This document shows positions 26,619-35,727 of a DNA stretch of 64,000 nt, one piece after another. Source of the DNA: Lacimicrobium sp. SS2-24 (lineage in GTDB: Bacteria > Pseudomonadota > Gammaproteobacteria > Enterobacterales > Alteromonadaceae); NCBI RefSeq assembly GCF_002201535.1, contig NZ_NIWW01000003.1, forward strand, positions 1-64,000, written 5' to 3'. The stretch's first letter is position 1. Each line of letters begins with the position of its first letter. A model generated the notes under the pieces. The model did no database searches. It was not told the origin of the DNA and worked only from the letters and a program-made list of their open reading frames with translations. The position numbers and the translations under genes were made by a program.

Positions 26619-28713
26619 TTTGGTAATGTCTCCTTAACCGGCCCCGGATAAGTTCCGCAAAGGTATTAATGACAAAGGTAAAGGCAAACAATAACAGCGC
26701 AGTAAAAAACAATATGCGATAGTGAATACTGCCCACCTCGGCTTCCGGCAGTTCTATGGCCAGGTTAGCGGTCAGCGCTCGCAGCCCTGAAAACGGGTCC
26801 CAATCCGCCACCGGGGTATTACCGGTGACCATCAGGACAATCATGGTCTCGCCAAAGGCACGGGACAATCCCAGCATGACCGATGAGAAAATCCCCGGGT
26901 ACGCGGCCACCAGCACCACGTAACGCAATGTCTGCGAACGTGTTGCGCCAAGGGCAAATGAAGCCTGACGCAAATGTGTCGGCACTTCATAGATTGCGTC
27001 TTCAGCCAGTGAGTAAATACTGGGGACAATGGCAATACCCAGCGCCAGCGCCACCACAATGGCATTTTTACTGCTGTAGTTATGGCTGTCCGTCAACCAT
27101 CCTTGCGGCCAGAGATGCGCCTGTAACTCGCCCCCCAATGCGAATGCCACCCAGCCAAGCACCATCACCAGTGGCACTGCCATTAAAAGCTCCCACCCCG
27201 ACTGCCATTTGAGACTCAGCCACCTCGATACCGGCTTTTGTAAAAAAGCACTTAAGATCAGGGCTATGGGCAGGCTCCACACAAAAAGAATAATGGCGAG
27301 TAAATGATCTTCTACCACAGGAATCAGCCAGATAGCTGCAATAAAGCCGATCACCACAGAAGGCACCGCTTCCAGCATTTCAATGCTGGGCTTAAGCCAG
27401 TTACGCAGGCTGTCAGGAACAAAATACGCCGTATACACCGCCGCGCCCAGAGCCAGTGGGATCGCCACGATCAGCGCCACCAGTGCGGCCTTGAGGCTGC
27501 CAATCACCAGGGGCACCAGACTGTACTTGGCCTGACTGCTATCGGCAGAGGTTGTCGACTGCCAGATATAATCAGGTTCCGCGTAGCCGTGATACCAGAC
27601 TTTAGACCACAGTGACTCAAAACTGACAATCGAGCTGGCATGTTCAATCTGCCACTGCTCAATCTGTTTATTGTCATGCAGAAACAGCCTGTTTCCGGTA
27701 AGGAAAAAACCTTGTCCCTGCATCCTTAATGGCTGGCGCTTGAGAATTTCACCGGTACTGCCAAGAAAGAGTACCAACTCCTGATTGTCAGTCAGTATGA
27801 CGCCAAGATCTTTACCACTGACCATCTGCATCTGTCTGACCGATAACGTATCGGGCATGCTATAGACCGGTTGATAAACGAATTGCCCTTGCTGATTAAA
27901 ACTCGACCACTTCTGCACCTCTCCATCTTTCAGGCCAATCAATACGGCCTTATGATCGGGAAACGCACTGACGGACTCAATAGAGCTTGAGGTTTGGATC
28001 TGCTGATTGGACTGAGGGCTGCTGAACACAGCCTGATTATCTTCATACCACAGTGCCGTGGTCACTGAGGGTAACAATAATAACTGACCACTTCCGTCTA
28101 ATTCCTGGGTGAAATTCTGTAATGGCCTGTCGCGGGAAACCCAGTGAATGTGCCAGGTTTTTTCGGCTTGAATGGCGACCGCCAGCCAACGCTCAGAAAG
28201 CGCCACCTGCCACTGCAAAATTTGCTCAGGCAGAGCCGGTCGAACCAGAAAAGACAATTCCTGCATACGTTCGATTCGTGTTGCCACGCGAATCAATCGT
28301 TCCATGCGCACCAGGCCATCGGCTCCCAGCTGGAACAGATACCGCTCACCACCATGATGCAGGGCTTTGGTGCTGAGCTGACAGGTCTGAGGGATGGTTT
28401 TAAGCAGATTAAGAGCGTTATGACTTTCTTCAGATTGGTAGAGATTCAGCTGGCACGCATCGGTCATGCTCAGTATTGCCCGCCCGGCACTGAGGTCTTC
28501 CAGTAACAATAGGTTTTCGTTATCCGGCACCGTCCAGTTTTTAACCGGCTGCAGCGCCGGTGACAACAGCAATGGGGTGGTCACATAAAGCAGGTGCCAA
28601 ATCAATACCCCCAGCGTGATCAGCACCATCAGTCCCCCGATGGTGATAATGCGCCCGGCAAACCTGTCACGCCAGGCTCGACCTTGATGGGATGGATGTT
28701 GGCTCAGCTGCAC
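26611..28713 (-). CDS. pstC: Phosphate ABC transporter permease PstC (long form)
   Basis: 700 residues against 319 in E. coli. After one TM helix (about 23-45) there is a periplasmic insertion of some 350 residues rich in beta-strand repeats (WRVS/LLLL-type, WD-like). The six-helix permease core (about 405-695) follows, with the EAA loop EDAIYEVPTHLRQASFALGATRSQTLR. The start is a GTG. It is the first gene of pstC-pstA-pstB-phoU; no pstS precedes it. I found no convincing Pho box in the upstream 317 bp. Confidence 0.94.
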   Translation of the reverse strand: MQLSQHPSHQGRAWRDRFAGRIITIGGLMVLITLGVLIWHLLYVTTPLLLSPALQPVKNWTVPDNENLLLLEDLSAGRAILSMTDACQLNLYQSEESHNALNLLKTIPQTCQLSTKALHHGGERYLFQLGADGLVRMERLIRVATRIERMQELSFLVRPALPEQILQWQVALSERWLAVAIQAEKTWHIHWVSRDRPLQNFTQELDGSGQLLLLPSVTTALWYEDNQAVFSSPQSNQQIQTSSSIESVSAFPDHKAVLIGLKDGEVQKWSSFNQQGQFVYQPVYSMPDTLSVRQMQMVSGKDLGVILTDNQELVLFLGSTGEILKRQPLRMQGQGFFLTGNRLFLHDNKQIEQWQIEHASSIVSFESLWSKVWYHGYAEPDYIWQSTTSADSSQAKYSLVPLVIGSLKAALVALIVAIPLALGAAVYTAYFVPDSLRNWLKPSIEMLEAVPSVVIGFIAAIWLIPVVEDHLLAIILFVWSLPIALILSAFLQKPVSRWLSLKWQSGWELLMAVPLVMVLGWVAFALGGELQAHLWPQGWLTDSHNYSSKNAIVVALALGIAIVPSIYSLAEDAIYEVPTHLRQASFALGATRSQTLRYVVLVAAYPGIFSSVMLGLSRAFGETMIVLMVTGNTPVADWDPFSGLRALTANLAIELPEAEVGSIHYRILFFTALLLFAFTFVINTFAELIRGRLRRHYQSV

Positions 28714-29030
28714 AGTATATCCAATGAAGAATGACGGGCCTTAAACTAAAGCATGCATTCTAATCATCCTCTGCATGAATTACTAACCCTTTGATCGCGA
28801 AGCGCTATTCCTCATCATCATACAGCGATTCCCACGCGTACGGGGCAGACAACATACTCATCACACAACCCGACAGGCGCGAAAAATGCCCGTCGAAGGG
28901 CCGCAGTCTATTCAGCACTATGGTCAGAACAGACTGCTTAGTTATTTGAAAAGAATAGGATTATTAGGTCGCCTGGACCCAAAAGGTGGATTATAGTTCT
29001 GGTATACCAGAGAAGGAAAAGGTACTGCCC
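28714..29030. other. Divergent intergenic region between pstC and gcvR
   Basis: 317 bp with no gene. It must hold the pst promoter (minus) and the gcvR promoter (plus). On the minus strand a single CCGTCAT unit (28737-28731) and TATACT lie immediately before the GTG, but the repeat partner is missing and the geometry is wrong for a Pho promoter. No pstS or small ORF is visible. Confidence 0.55.
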
Positions 29031-29534
29031 ATGAAGTCCATTATTGTTTCGCTACTTGGAAAAGATAAACCCGGTATCGTAGAGCGCATCGCCAAGCAAG
29101 TCAGGCTGTTCGAGGGAAACTGGCTGGCCAGTAATTTTGCCCATATGGCCGGACATTTTACCGGTTTTGTGGAAATCCAGCTGCCTCAAAAGAAGATCAC
29201 GCCTCTGCTGGAACAGCTCGACAGTATGCCAGAGCTGAATATTCGCCTGGTCGAAGGCGAGACTTCACCGGCACAGGCTATCAGAGCCAGTCTGGAAATC
29301 ATGGGCAACGATAAGCCCGGAATCGTGCAGGAAATTACCTCCGTATTGCACCAGTTTAATATTAATATTCTTCGCTTCAGCTCCAGCTGCGAAGCGGCAC
29401 CCAACTGGGGCGGACTGTTGTTTAAAGCCAACATTGATATCGACTACCCTGAAGGGTTTGATATCGCACCGCTGAGCCTGGCGCTTGAGCAGATTGCCAA
29501 TGACCTGGTGGTCGATATTGACTGGCAGGAATAA
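29031..29534 (+). CDS. GcvR-like ACT-domain regulator
   Basis: 167 residues with two ACT domains (about 3-75 and 85-160), each starting with a KPGIV motif (GKDKPGIVERI and GNDKPGIVQEI). This is the layout of the glycine cleavage system repressor GcvR, which binds GcvA rather than DNA. The ATG at 29031 is preferred over an in-frame upstream start at 28986 because the ACT fold begins there (MKSIIVSLLGKDKPG). No gcv genes are adjacent. Other ACT-ACT regulators are possible. Confidence 0.88.
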   Translation: MKSIIVSLLGKDKPGIVERIAKQVRLFEGNWLASNFAHMAGHFTGFVEIQLPQKKITPLLEQLDSMPELNIRLVEGETSPAQAIRASLEIMGNDKPGIVQEITSVLHQFNINILRFSSSCEAAPNWGGLLFKANIDIDYPEGFDIAPLSLALEQIANDLVVDIDWQE

Positions 29535-29553
29535 GGGCGTTATCGCCCTTTTC
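29533..29553 (+). terminator. Terminator of the gcvR-like gene
   Basis: 7-bp stem (29533-29539 with 29544-29550), TTAT loop, followed by four T residues; it overlaps the stop codon. Confidence 0.8.
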
Positions 29554-29589
29554 CATAACAGCCTGAACATCGCTTTCTCACCCACTGGG

Positions 29590-29629
29590 TTGTCATAAAA
29601 GCTTCATCAAGCGGGTGAACACTTATTGT
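29590..29629 (+). promoter_or_regulatory. Pho-box upstream of ppk-ppx
   Basis: TTGTCAT (29590-29596), AAAA, GCTTCAT (29601-29607): 6/7 and 4/7 matches to CTGTCAT with the correct 4-bp spacer. The only -10-like element, TATTGT (29624-29629), is 16 nt away, longer than the usual 10-11, so this is the weakest positioned of the five Pho sites. Confidence 0.5.
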
Positions 29630-29666
29630 TAGACTCTCGCCAATTTTATGCGGTCAAAGCAAACAG

Positions 29667-31751
29667 ATGAGTATTACAACACTGCCTTACTATCCGAAAG
29701 AGCTGAGCTGGCTGGCCTTTAATCAGCGTGTATTACAGGAAGCCGCGGATAAGCGTAATCCGATTGTGGAGCGAATTCGCTTTCTGGGAATCTATTCGAA
29801 CAACATGGATGAGTTCTACCGGGTAAGAGTGGCCGATGTAAAACGTCAGATCTATATCCATCTGAACGACAAAAACCTCGACGCCGCAGAGCAAACCAAA
29901 GCGTTGATGGACAAAATCCAGGAGCGGGTATTGGTAATGACCGATGAATTCGAGCGAATTCACGCTGAGGTGGTTGATCGACTCGCGAAATACCACATTT
30001 ACCTGATCACACAAAAGCAACTGGACAGTTATCAGATTGACTGGCTGAAAAGCTACTTCCAGAACAAGATCCTGCGTTACATCGCGCCCGTACTCATCAA
30101 CAACAGAGTGAAACTGGTTGAGCGTCTCAACGATGCCGCCACCTACCTCTTTGTGGCAATTAAAAAAGCTGAGCAAAAAACCCAGTATGCCTTGCTGGAA
30201 GTACCAACGGACTATACGTCCAGGTTTGTGCAGATCCCGCCGCAGAAAAGCCGTAAAAAGAAATACATCATCTTACTGGATGACATTATTAACCTGTGTC
30301 TGGAGCAGATCTTCGCCGGATTTCTGGAGTTCGATCATCTGGAGGCCTATTCCTTTAAGATGACCCGGGATGCGGAATACTCGATCAATGACGAAATTGA
30401 CGAGAGTTATGTGGAGAAAATGTCTGAAAGCATGAAGCAGCGTATGATCGCCGAACCCGTGCGTTTTATTTACGACGGAGACATGCCCGATGACATGCTC
30501 ACTTTTTTGCGCAAACAGCTGAATATCTCCTCCTACGACAGCCTCATTGCCAGCGGGCCCTATCGTAATTTTAAAGATTTCATCGGCTTTCCCAATATCG
30601 GCAGAGAGTACCTCGAAAACACCAGACTTCCGGCCATCAATACCCGCCGTTTCGCTGACTACAATACGGTTTTTGACGCCATTAGTCAGGGCGATATTCT
30701 GCTCTATTATCCCTATCACCGCTTCTTGCATCTGACAGAGTTTGTGCGTCAGGCGGCTTTCGATCCCAATGTTAAGCATATTCGCTTAAACATTTATCGG
30801 GTGGCCCATAAATCCCGCATCATTAACTCCCTGATTGATGCGGTGAATAATGGCAAGCAAGTGACCGTGGTGGTAGAGCTGCGGGCCCGCTTCGATGAAC
30901 AGGCCAATATTGAATGGTCGAAGATGATGACGGATGCCGGTGTTAAGGTGCTGCTCGGAGTGCCCACCCTCAAAGTCCATTCCAAGCTGTGTGTGATCTC
31001 TCGCGAGGAGCATGGCGAACTCATTCACTATGCCCATTTCGGTACCGGCAACTTCAATGAGAAGACGGCAAAAATCTACACTGATTTCAGTCTGTTTACC
31101 CGTGACCAGGAACTGGCCAGAGAGGCCATTGAGGTATTTGATTTCATCCAGTATCCCTACCGGCGCTTTAAATTTCAGCACCTGCAAGTGTCGCCCATCA
31201 ATGCCCGGACACGCCTGCAGATGCATATTCGCCAGGAAACCCAGAATGCCAAAGAAGGCATAAAGGCTCAGATTCTTCTGAAAATTAATAATCTGGTCGA
31301 CATTGCGTTAATCGACGATCTCTATCGTGCCAGCCAGGCTGGAGTAAAAGTGAAGGCCATCATCCGTGGCATGTGTTCATTGGTTCCCGGAGTCAAGGGG
31401 CTCAGTGACAATATACAGATAATCAGCATTGTGGATCGTTTTCTGGAACACCCGCGGGTATTGGTGTTTGAAAATGCCGGTGACCCCAAAGTGTTTATTT
31501 CCTCTGCGGACTGGATGACCCGTAATATGGATAACCGTATTGAAGTGGGCTGCCCGATTAACGACCCGGTTCTGAAGCAACGGATACTGGATATTCTCAA
31601 TATTCAGTTCCAGGACACGATCAAAGCCCGCATCATTGATGCCGAGCAAACCAACAAGTATGTACGCAGAGGCAACCGAAAGAAGTTGCGTTCACAGGTA
31701 GAGATCTATCATTATCTGAATGCTCTGGAACATAAAAGCCCCTCATCATGA
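29667..31751 (+). CDS. ppk: Polyphosphate kinase 1
   Basis: 694-residue Ppk1, which makes polyphosphate from ATP. Visible hallmarks are the N-terminal YYPKELSWLAFNQRVLQEA, the autophosphorylated histidine in LKVHSKLCVI, the second active-site His in VDRFLEHPRV, and HFGTGNFNEKTAKIYTDFSLFT. C-terminal phospholipase-D-like domains contain ISSADWMTRNMDNRIEVGCPI. It is coupled to ppx by a 4-bp ATGA overlap, and a Pho box lies upstream, as in other gammaproteobacteria where polyP synthesis responds to phosphate stress. Confidence 0.97.
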   Translation: MSITTLPYYPKELSWLAFNQRVLQEAADKRNPIVERIRFLGIYSNNMDEFYRVRVADVKRQIYIHLNDKNLDAAEQTKALMDKIQERVLVMTDEFERIHAEVVDRLAKYHIYLITQKQLDSYQIDWLKSYFQNKILRYIAPVLINNRVKLVERLNDAATYLFVAIKKAEQKTQYALLEVPTDYTSRFVQIPPQKSRKKKYIILLDDIINLCLEQIFAGFLEFDHLEAYSFKMTRDAEYSINDEIDESYVEKMSESMKQRMIAEPVRFIYDGDMPDDMLTFLRKQLNISSYDSLIASGPYRNFKDFIGFPNIGREYLENTRLPAINTRRFADYNTVFDAISQGDILLYYPYHRFLHLTEFVRQAAFDPNVKHIRLNIYRVAHKSRIINSLIDAVNNGKQVTVVVELRARFDEQANIEWSKMMTDAGVKVLLGVPTLKVHSKLCVISREEHGELIHYAHFGTGNFNEKTAKIYTDFSLFTRDQELAREAIEVFDFIQYPYRRFKFQHLQVSPINARTRLQMHIRQETQNAKEGIKAQILLKINNLVDIALIDDLYRASQAGVKVKAIIRGMCSLVPGVKGLSDNIQIISIVDRFLEHPRVLVFENAGDPKVFISSADWMTRNMDNRIEVGCPINDPVLKQRILDILNIQFQDTIKARIIDAEQTNKYVRRGNRKKLRSQVEIYHYLNALEHKSPSS

Positions 31752-33277
31752 ATCAACTTGATACCGCCTTCAGCGACCTGGATGTCAGGGATACAACCCA
31801 TGTGGCTGCGCTGGATCTTGGTTCAAACAGTTTTCATCTGGTCGTTGCGCGCATCAATGCCGGAAGTGTGCAAATTCTGCACAAAGTCAAGCAGAAGGTC
31901 CGGCTTGCAGAAGGCCTCGACGCTGAGGGCCTGCTAAGTCAGGACGCAATGGATCGGGGTATCGACACCCTGCAACAATTCGCCGACAGCCTGCACGGTT
32001 TCAATCCCGACTCTGTGCGCATTGTGGCCACACATACCTTACGCCAGGCCCGCAATGCCAATGTGTTTATCAAGGCAGCCAGAAAAGTCCTGCCCTATCC
32101 GGTGGAGATCATTGCCGGCACCGAAGAAGCCAGGCTGATTTATCAGGGGGTTGCCCACACCACAGAAAACAGCGGCCAGAGACTGGTCATTGATATCGGT
32201 GGCGGGAGCACCGAATGTGTCATTGGCGAGGGCTTCAACCCGATACTGATGCGCAGTTTGCAAATGGGTTGTGTCAGTTTTACGCAAAGGTTTTTTGCCG
32301 ATCAACAGCTCAAGCAAAAGGCCTTTAAACGGGCAAGACTGGCGGCCGGACAAGAACTGGAGATGATCCAGCGGCGTTTTCAAAAGCTCGGTTGGGAACA
32401 CTGCATCGGCACCTCCGGCACGATCAAGACCCTGGTCAGTATTGCCGAGGAAATCGATGCCGATACCCAGCCAGGAACGGTGACCCTCAAACAACTCGAA
32501 CGCATCATCGCCATTTGCTGTGAAGCCGGGCACTACCAGCAGCTCAGCTTCAAAGCGCTCAGTGAAGAGCGTGCGCCGGTCTTTGCAGCAGGGCTGGCAA
32601 TACTGGCCGCCTGCTTTGACAGCCTGAATATAAAACAACTGGTGTTCTCACCGGCGGCGCTGCGTGAAGGGGTAATCTATGAAATGGAAGATCGCCTCGA
32701 GCATGAGGATATCCGCGAGCGCACCGCAGAGAGTCTGGCAACCCGCTATGATGTGGATCCCGAACATGCCCGGCGCGTACTGCAAACCACCCTTGATCTC
32801 TATCAACAGGTGGCCTCAGACTGGCACATCCAGATTACCGAATTGCAGCAGCTGCTGGGATGGGCTGCGCTGTTGCATGAAGTTGGCCTGCAGATCAATT
32901 CCCGTCGTGTACAGCATCATTCCGCCTACATTCTTCAGCATGCTGAGTTACCGGGTTTTAATCAGGCGCAACAGGCGTTATTAGCCACCCTGGTGCGTTT
33001 TCATCGTAAAAAGATTCGCACCGATGAGTTACCTGAACTGATCGAATACAGTCACGAACAAGTGCTGAAATTAATTTGTCTGCTCCAGTTAGGGGTGTTG
33101 CTGAATATCCGCCGTCAGGACGATTTATTACCGAAAATTCGCGCTGAAGCGAAAGAAAATAAGTTGATTCTGGATTTTGGTCAGGACTGGCTGGAGAATT
33201 CTCCATTAGTTTCCGCCGACCTGGAGCTCGAAGCAGAGTTCATGCGGGGTTGCGGGATTCGTCTGGTTGTGCGTTAA
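31748..33277 (+). CDS. ppx: Exopolyphosphatase
   Basis: 509-residue Ppx of the Ppx/GppA family, releasing Pi from polyphosphate ends. ASKHA motifs are phosphate-1 AALDLGSNSFHLVVA, GTEEARLIYQGV (with the catalytic Glu), phosphate-2 VIDIGGGSTECVIG, and GTSGTIKTL. A C-terminal HD-like helical domain (about 310-500: LLHEVGLQINSRRVQHHSAYIL) matches the long E. coli form. The start overlaps the ppk stop (ATGA), so the two enzymes are made together. Confidence 0.96.
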   Translation: MNQLDTAFSDLDVRDTTHVAALDLGSNSFHLVVARINAGSVQILHKVKQKVRLAEGLDAEGLLSQDAMDRGIDTLQQFADSLHGFNPDSVRIVATHTLRQARNANVFIKAARKVLPYPVEIIAGTEEARLIYQGVAHTTENSGQRLVIDIGGGSTECVIGEGFNPILMRSLQMGCVSFTQRFFADQQLKQKAFKRARLAAGQELEMIQRRFQKLGWEHCIGTSGTIKTLVSIAEEIDADTQPGTVTLKQLERIIAICCEAGHYQQLSFKALSEERAPVFAAGLAILAACFDSLNIKQLVFSPAALREGVIYEMEDRLEHEDIRERTAESLATRYDVDPEHARRVLQTTLDLYQQVASDWHIQITELQQLLGWAALLHEVGLQINSRRVQHHSAYILQHAELPGFNQAQQALLATLVRFHRKKIRTDELPELIEYSHEQVLKLICLLQLGVLLNIRRQDDLLPKIRAEAKENKLILDFGQDWLENSPLVSADLELEAEFMRGCGIRLVVR

Positions 33278-33533
33278 TGTTATTTGCTGCTTGTTCAAGG
33301 CAGTAAAAGGTTAACCATTAATCAGGTTATCATCACATTGGCTCAATTTACGGGTTGGCAGATGTGATAACCATTAGGGTGTGATATAAAGTCTGTGCCA
33401 GGTGCACGCGGGTAATGTATATTTTTTGGTAACTCTGCGTACCGTCATATACCCGGTAGACATCGCTATAACAATGAGTTTGGAGTAGCTTAGCTTCTGC
33501 TCACTATCAACGTAAAACAAAAGGAAGCATTCA

Positions 33534-33806
33534 ATGAATAAAACTGATCTTATTAACCGTATTGCCGAAAGCGCTGATGTCTCTAAAGCGTCCGCTGGTC
33601 GTGTAGTTGATGCCTTTACCGGCGCGGTAACTGAAGCTCTGGCCAGCGGTGATGAAGTCGCCATCCTGGGTTTTGGTACTTTTAAAATCTCCGAGCGTGC
33701 CGCCCGTACCGGTCGCAACCCACAAACAGGTGCAACGATTCAAATCGCTGCGTCTAAACTGCCTTCTTTCAAAGCAGGTAAAGCACTGAAAGACGCCTGC
33801 AACTAA
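33534..33806 (+). CDS. HU-family DNA-binding protein
   Basis: 90-residue histone-like HU/IHF family protein: [39 protein letters not shown] (the beta-arm with the conserved RxGRNPxTG), and a C-terminal KAGKALKDA. It bends and compacts DNA. Promoter TATAAC lies about 65 bp upstream. The gene lies alone after ppx in a 256-bp gap and is probably transcribed by itself. Confidence 0.95.
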   Translation: MNKTDLINRIAESADVSKASAGRVVDAFTGAVTEALASGDEVAILGFGTFKISERAARTGRNPQTGATIQIAASKLPSFKAGKALKDACN

Positions 33807-33820
33807 GGTTGTTTTCCCGA

Positions 33821-33869
33821 CAGGGGCGCAGTATTGCTACATCAGTCATTCGATGGAACTGAGCCCCTG
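33821..33869 (+). other. Long-range hairpin downstream of the HU gene
   Basis: CAGGGGC (33821-33827) can pair with GCCCCTG (33863-33869), with an inner TCAGT/AACTGA pairing. There is no T-run, so a terminator role between converging genes is only possible. Confidence 0.35.
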
Positions 33870-33875
33870 ATACCC

Positions 33876-34985
33876 TCACTCTCTCATTCTTACCACTTTT
33901 AATAGCCGGCCCGATGCCTCATCGGTCAGCAAATACAAGCCACCGTCTGCAGCCACCGCAATGTCTCTGAGCCTCACATCCAGTTCGCTCAATAATGTCT
34001 GCTGAGATTGCAGTTTGATACCATCCAGCACCACCCTACGCACTTCTTTACTCTTAAGTGTGGTGGATAACAAATTGCCCTCCAGTTCCGGGAACATGGC
34101 TCCCCGGTATACCACCATCGCAGAGGGAGCAATAGAGGGAGTCCAGTCCACTACTGGCTGGAGCATTCCGGGATATTCACTGAAGGGACTGATATTGGCA
34201 CCGGAATAATCCTTCCCATGTGTGATCACCGGCCAGCCATAATTACTGCCGCTACGAATAAGGTTAATTTCATCTCCCCCATCGGGACCATGCTCGTTGG
34301 CAAAGAGGAGCTTTTTGAACGGATCCCAGGCCAGTCCCTGTGGATTGCGGTGGCCGAGGCTATAGACGCCCTCCGCTCCCCCCTCAATGTGCGGGTTATC
34401 TGCCGGGATACTGCCATCATCGTTCAAACGGATAAGCTTACCCAAATGGCTGGCCGGATTCTGCGCCTGTTCCCGATAGTCAAATCCATCTCCACTGCTG
34501 AGCACCAACGTGTTGTCGTCCATAAATGCCAGGCGCCCACCATAGTGCACTGGCGTATCTTTCATGGGTTGTGCGCGAAATAACACCTGCTGTTCGACTA
34601 ATCTGTCATCGACAAGTCGTGCCCGCATCAAACGCAACTGATTGTTGTCATCGGTGCCATGGGCATAGGTCAGATACAGCCAACCGGTAGCGGTATATTG
34701 TGGATGCAGAACAACATCCATCAGCCCGCCCTGGCTGTTGTAATACACCTCGGGCACCCCCGAGATGGGCGCTGAAACCTTACCATCAAGAATGCGTCTG
34801 AGCTGACCGGATTTTTCGGTCACCAGCAGACTGCCATCCGGCAGTTCCGCAACCGCCCAAGGATAGTGCAGCTGGCTGGCAAGGGTGTGCACCTGATAAT
34901 CGCTAAAGTCCTCAGCCCCTGCACACAGTGCGCTCAGGGGTAGCGCCATTAAAGCCAATAACAATCGCCGGATTACACAGGGCAT
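33876..34985 (-). CDS. PQQ-dependent sugar (glucose/sorbosone) dehydrogenase, secreted
   Basis: 369 residues with a signal peptide (about 1-24, LLLALMALPLSALCAGA). It is a six-bladed propeller of the soluble aldose sugar dehydrogenase (YliI/Asd-like) family. Motifs are YPWAVAELPDGSLLVTEKSGQLR, GGLMDVVLHPQY, HYGGRLAF, SLGHRNPQGLAWDP, ANEHGPDGGDEINLI and NYGWPVI, matching the PQQ/Ca-binding family core. It oxidises aldoses in the periplasm if PQQ is available; no pqq genes are nearby. It is divergent from the next gene. Confidence 0.9.
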   Translation of the reverse strand: MPCVIRRLLLALMALPLSALCAGAEDFSDYQVHTLASQLHYPWAVAELPDGSLLVTEKSGQLRRILDGKVSAPISGVPEVYYNSQGGLMDVVLHPQYTATGWLYLTYAHGTDDNNQLRLMRARLVDDRLVEQQVLFRAQPMKDTPVHYGGRLAFMDDNTLVLSSGDGFDYREQAQNPASHLGKLIRLNDDGSIPADNPHIEGGAEGVYSLGHRNPQGLAWDPFKKLLFANEHGPDGGDEINLIRSGSNYGWPVITHGKDYSGANISPFSEYPGMLQPVVDWTPSIAPSAMVVYRGAMFPELEGNLLSTTLKSKEVRRVVLDGIKLQSQQTLLSELDVRLRDIAVAADGGLYLLTDEASGRLLKVVRMRE

Positions 34986-35075
34986 AACACCTCCTCTTTT
35001 CGTTTCAGACAGTGTGTTAATTATTCATCAACTATGCAATTATTTGTTTTACATAAAATTATTGCTGAGGCGATG

Positions 35076-35528
35076 ATGCCTGATTGGATGCGATTCGTGT
35101 TGCGATACCTGGTGGCCACGCTGCTGTGCTTCACCCTGGCCAGCATCGCCCATAGCCAGATGGTTTTATGGGGTCTACAACAACAGGCTATTGTCATTCC
35201 TCCATTTGAACGACTGCAAATGACCCTGAGCGACTGGTGGGGACTGCTCCCCACCTATGGCAGTGTCATTGCTGTTGGACTGCTGATTGCCCTACTGGTA
35301 GCCACTTGGCTGAGTCGCAAAACAGGTCCTTGGGGTGGCTTAGTCTTCGGCCTTGCCGGGGCCGTGGCCCTTCTCAGTATTTTGCTGGCGATGCAGCCGA
35401 TTATGGATATCACCCTGATTGCTGGCGCCAGAAGCCACATGGGTTTACTCCTGCAGGTCAGCGCCGGTTTCATCGGCGGACTGGTGTTTTACTGGCTACG
35501 TAAAAAGCCAAAACGTCATTTTGACTAA
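35076..35528 (+). CDS. Hypothetical four-helix membrane protein
   Basis: About 150 residues, family not recognised. Four hydrophobic segments are visible: LVATLLCFTLASIAH, VIAVGLLIALLVATWL, LVFGLAGAVALLSILLA and LLLQVSAGFIGGLVFYWL, ending in a basic tail KKPKRHFD. I chose the ATG at 35076, five bases after GAGG; in-frame ATGs at 35034 and 35073 are alternatives. It is divergent from the sugar dehydrogenase gene, with which it may share a control region. Confidence 0.65.
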   Translation: MPDWMRFVLRYLVATLLCFTLASIAHSQMVLWGLQQQAIVIPPFERLQMTLSDWWGLLPTYGSVIAVGLLIALLVATWLSRKTGPWGGLVFGLAGAVALLSILLAMQPIMDITLIAGARSHMGLLLQVSAGFIGGLVFYWLRKKPKRHFD

Positions 35529-35727
35529 GGCGGGTTACTCATCCCATTGGCATACTGTCCGCTTTGCCGCGGTTACACTGACCCATTTCTGTTCTACCCA
35601 CGTAAAGACCTTTACCTCTGCATAAGTGGCCTGACCTGAACAGCTAAAGAATACCACCAGGCTGGCAAAGCATTAAGGTTATGGCCATCACAATAAATCA
35701 GCATACGACAACGGACGGGGAACCAGA

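Noticed and set aside
28720-28740. CCGTCAT and TATACT right before pstC
   Set aside because: Only one repeat unit, and the -10-like hexamer abuts the start codon, so a PhoB promoter is not supportable there.
32039-32638. 199-codon minus-strand ORF inside ppx
   Set aside because: Antisense shadow of the well-supported ppx gene.
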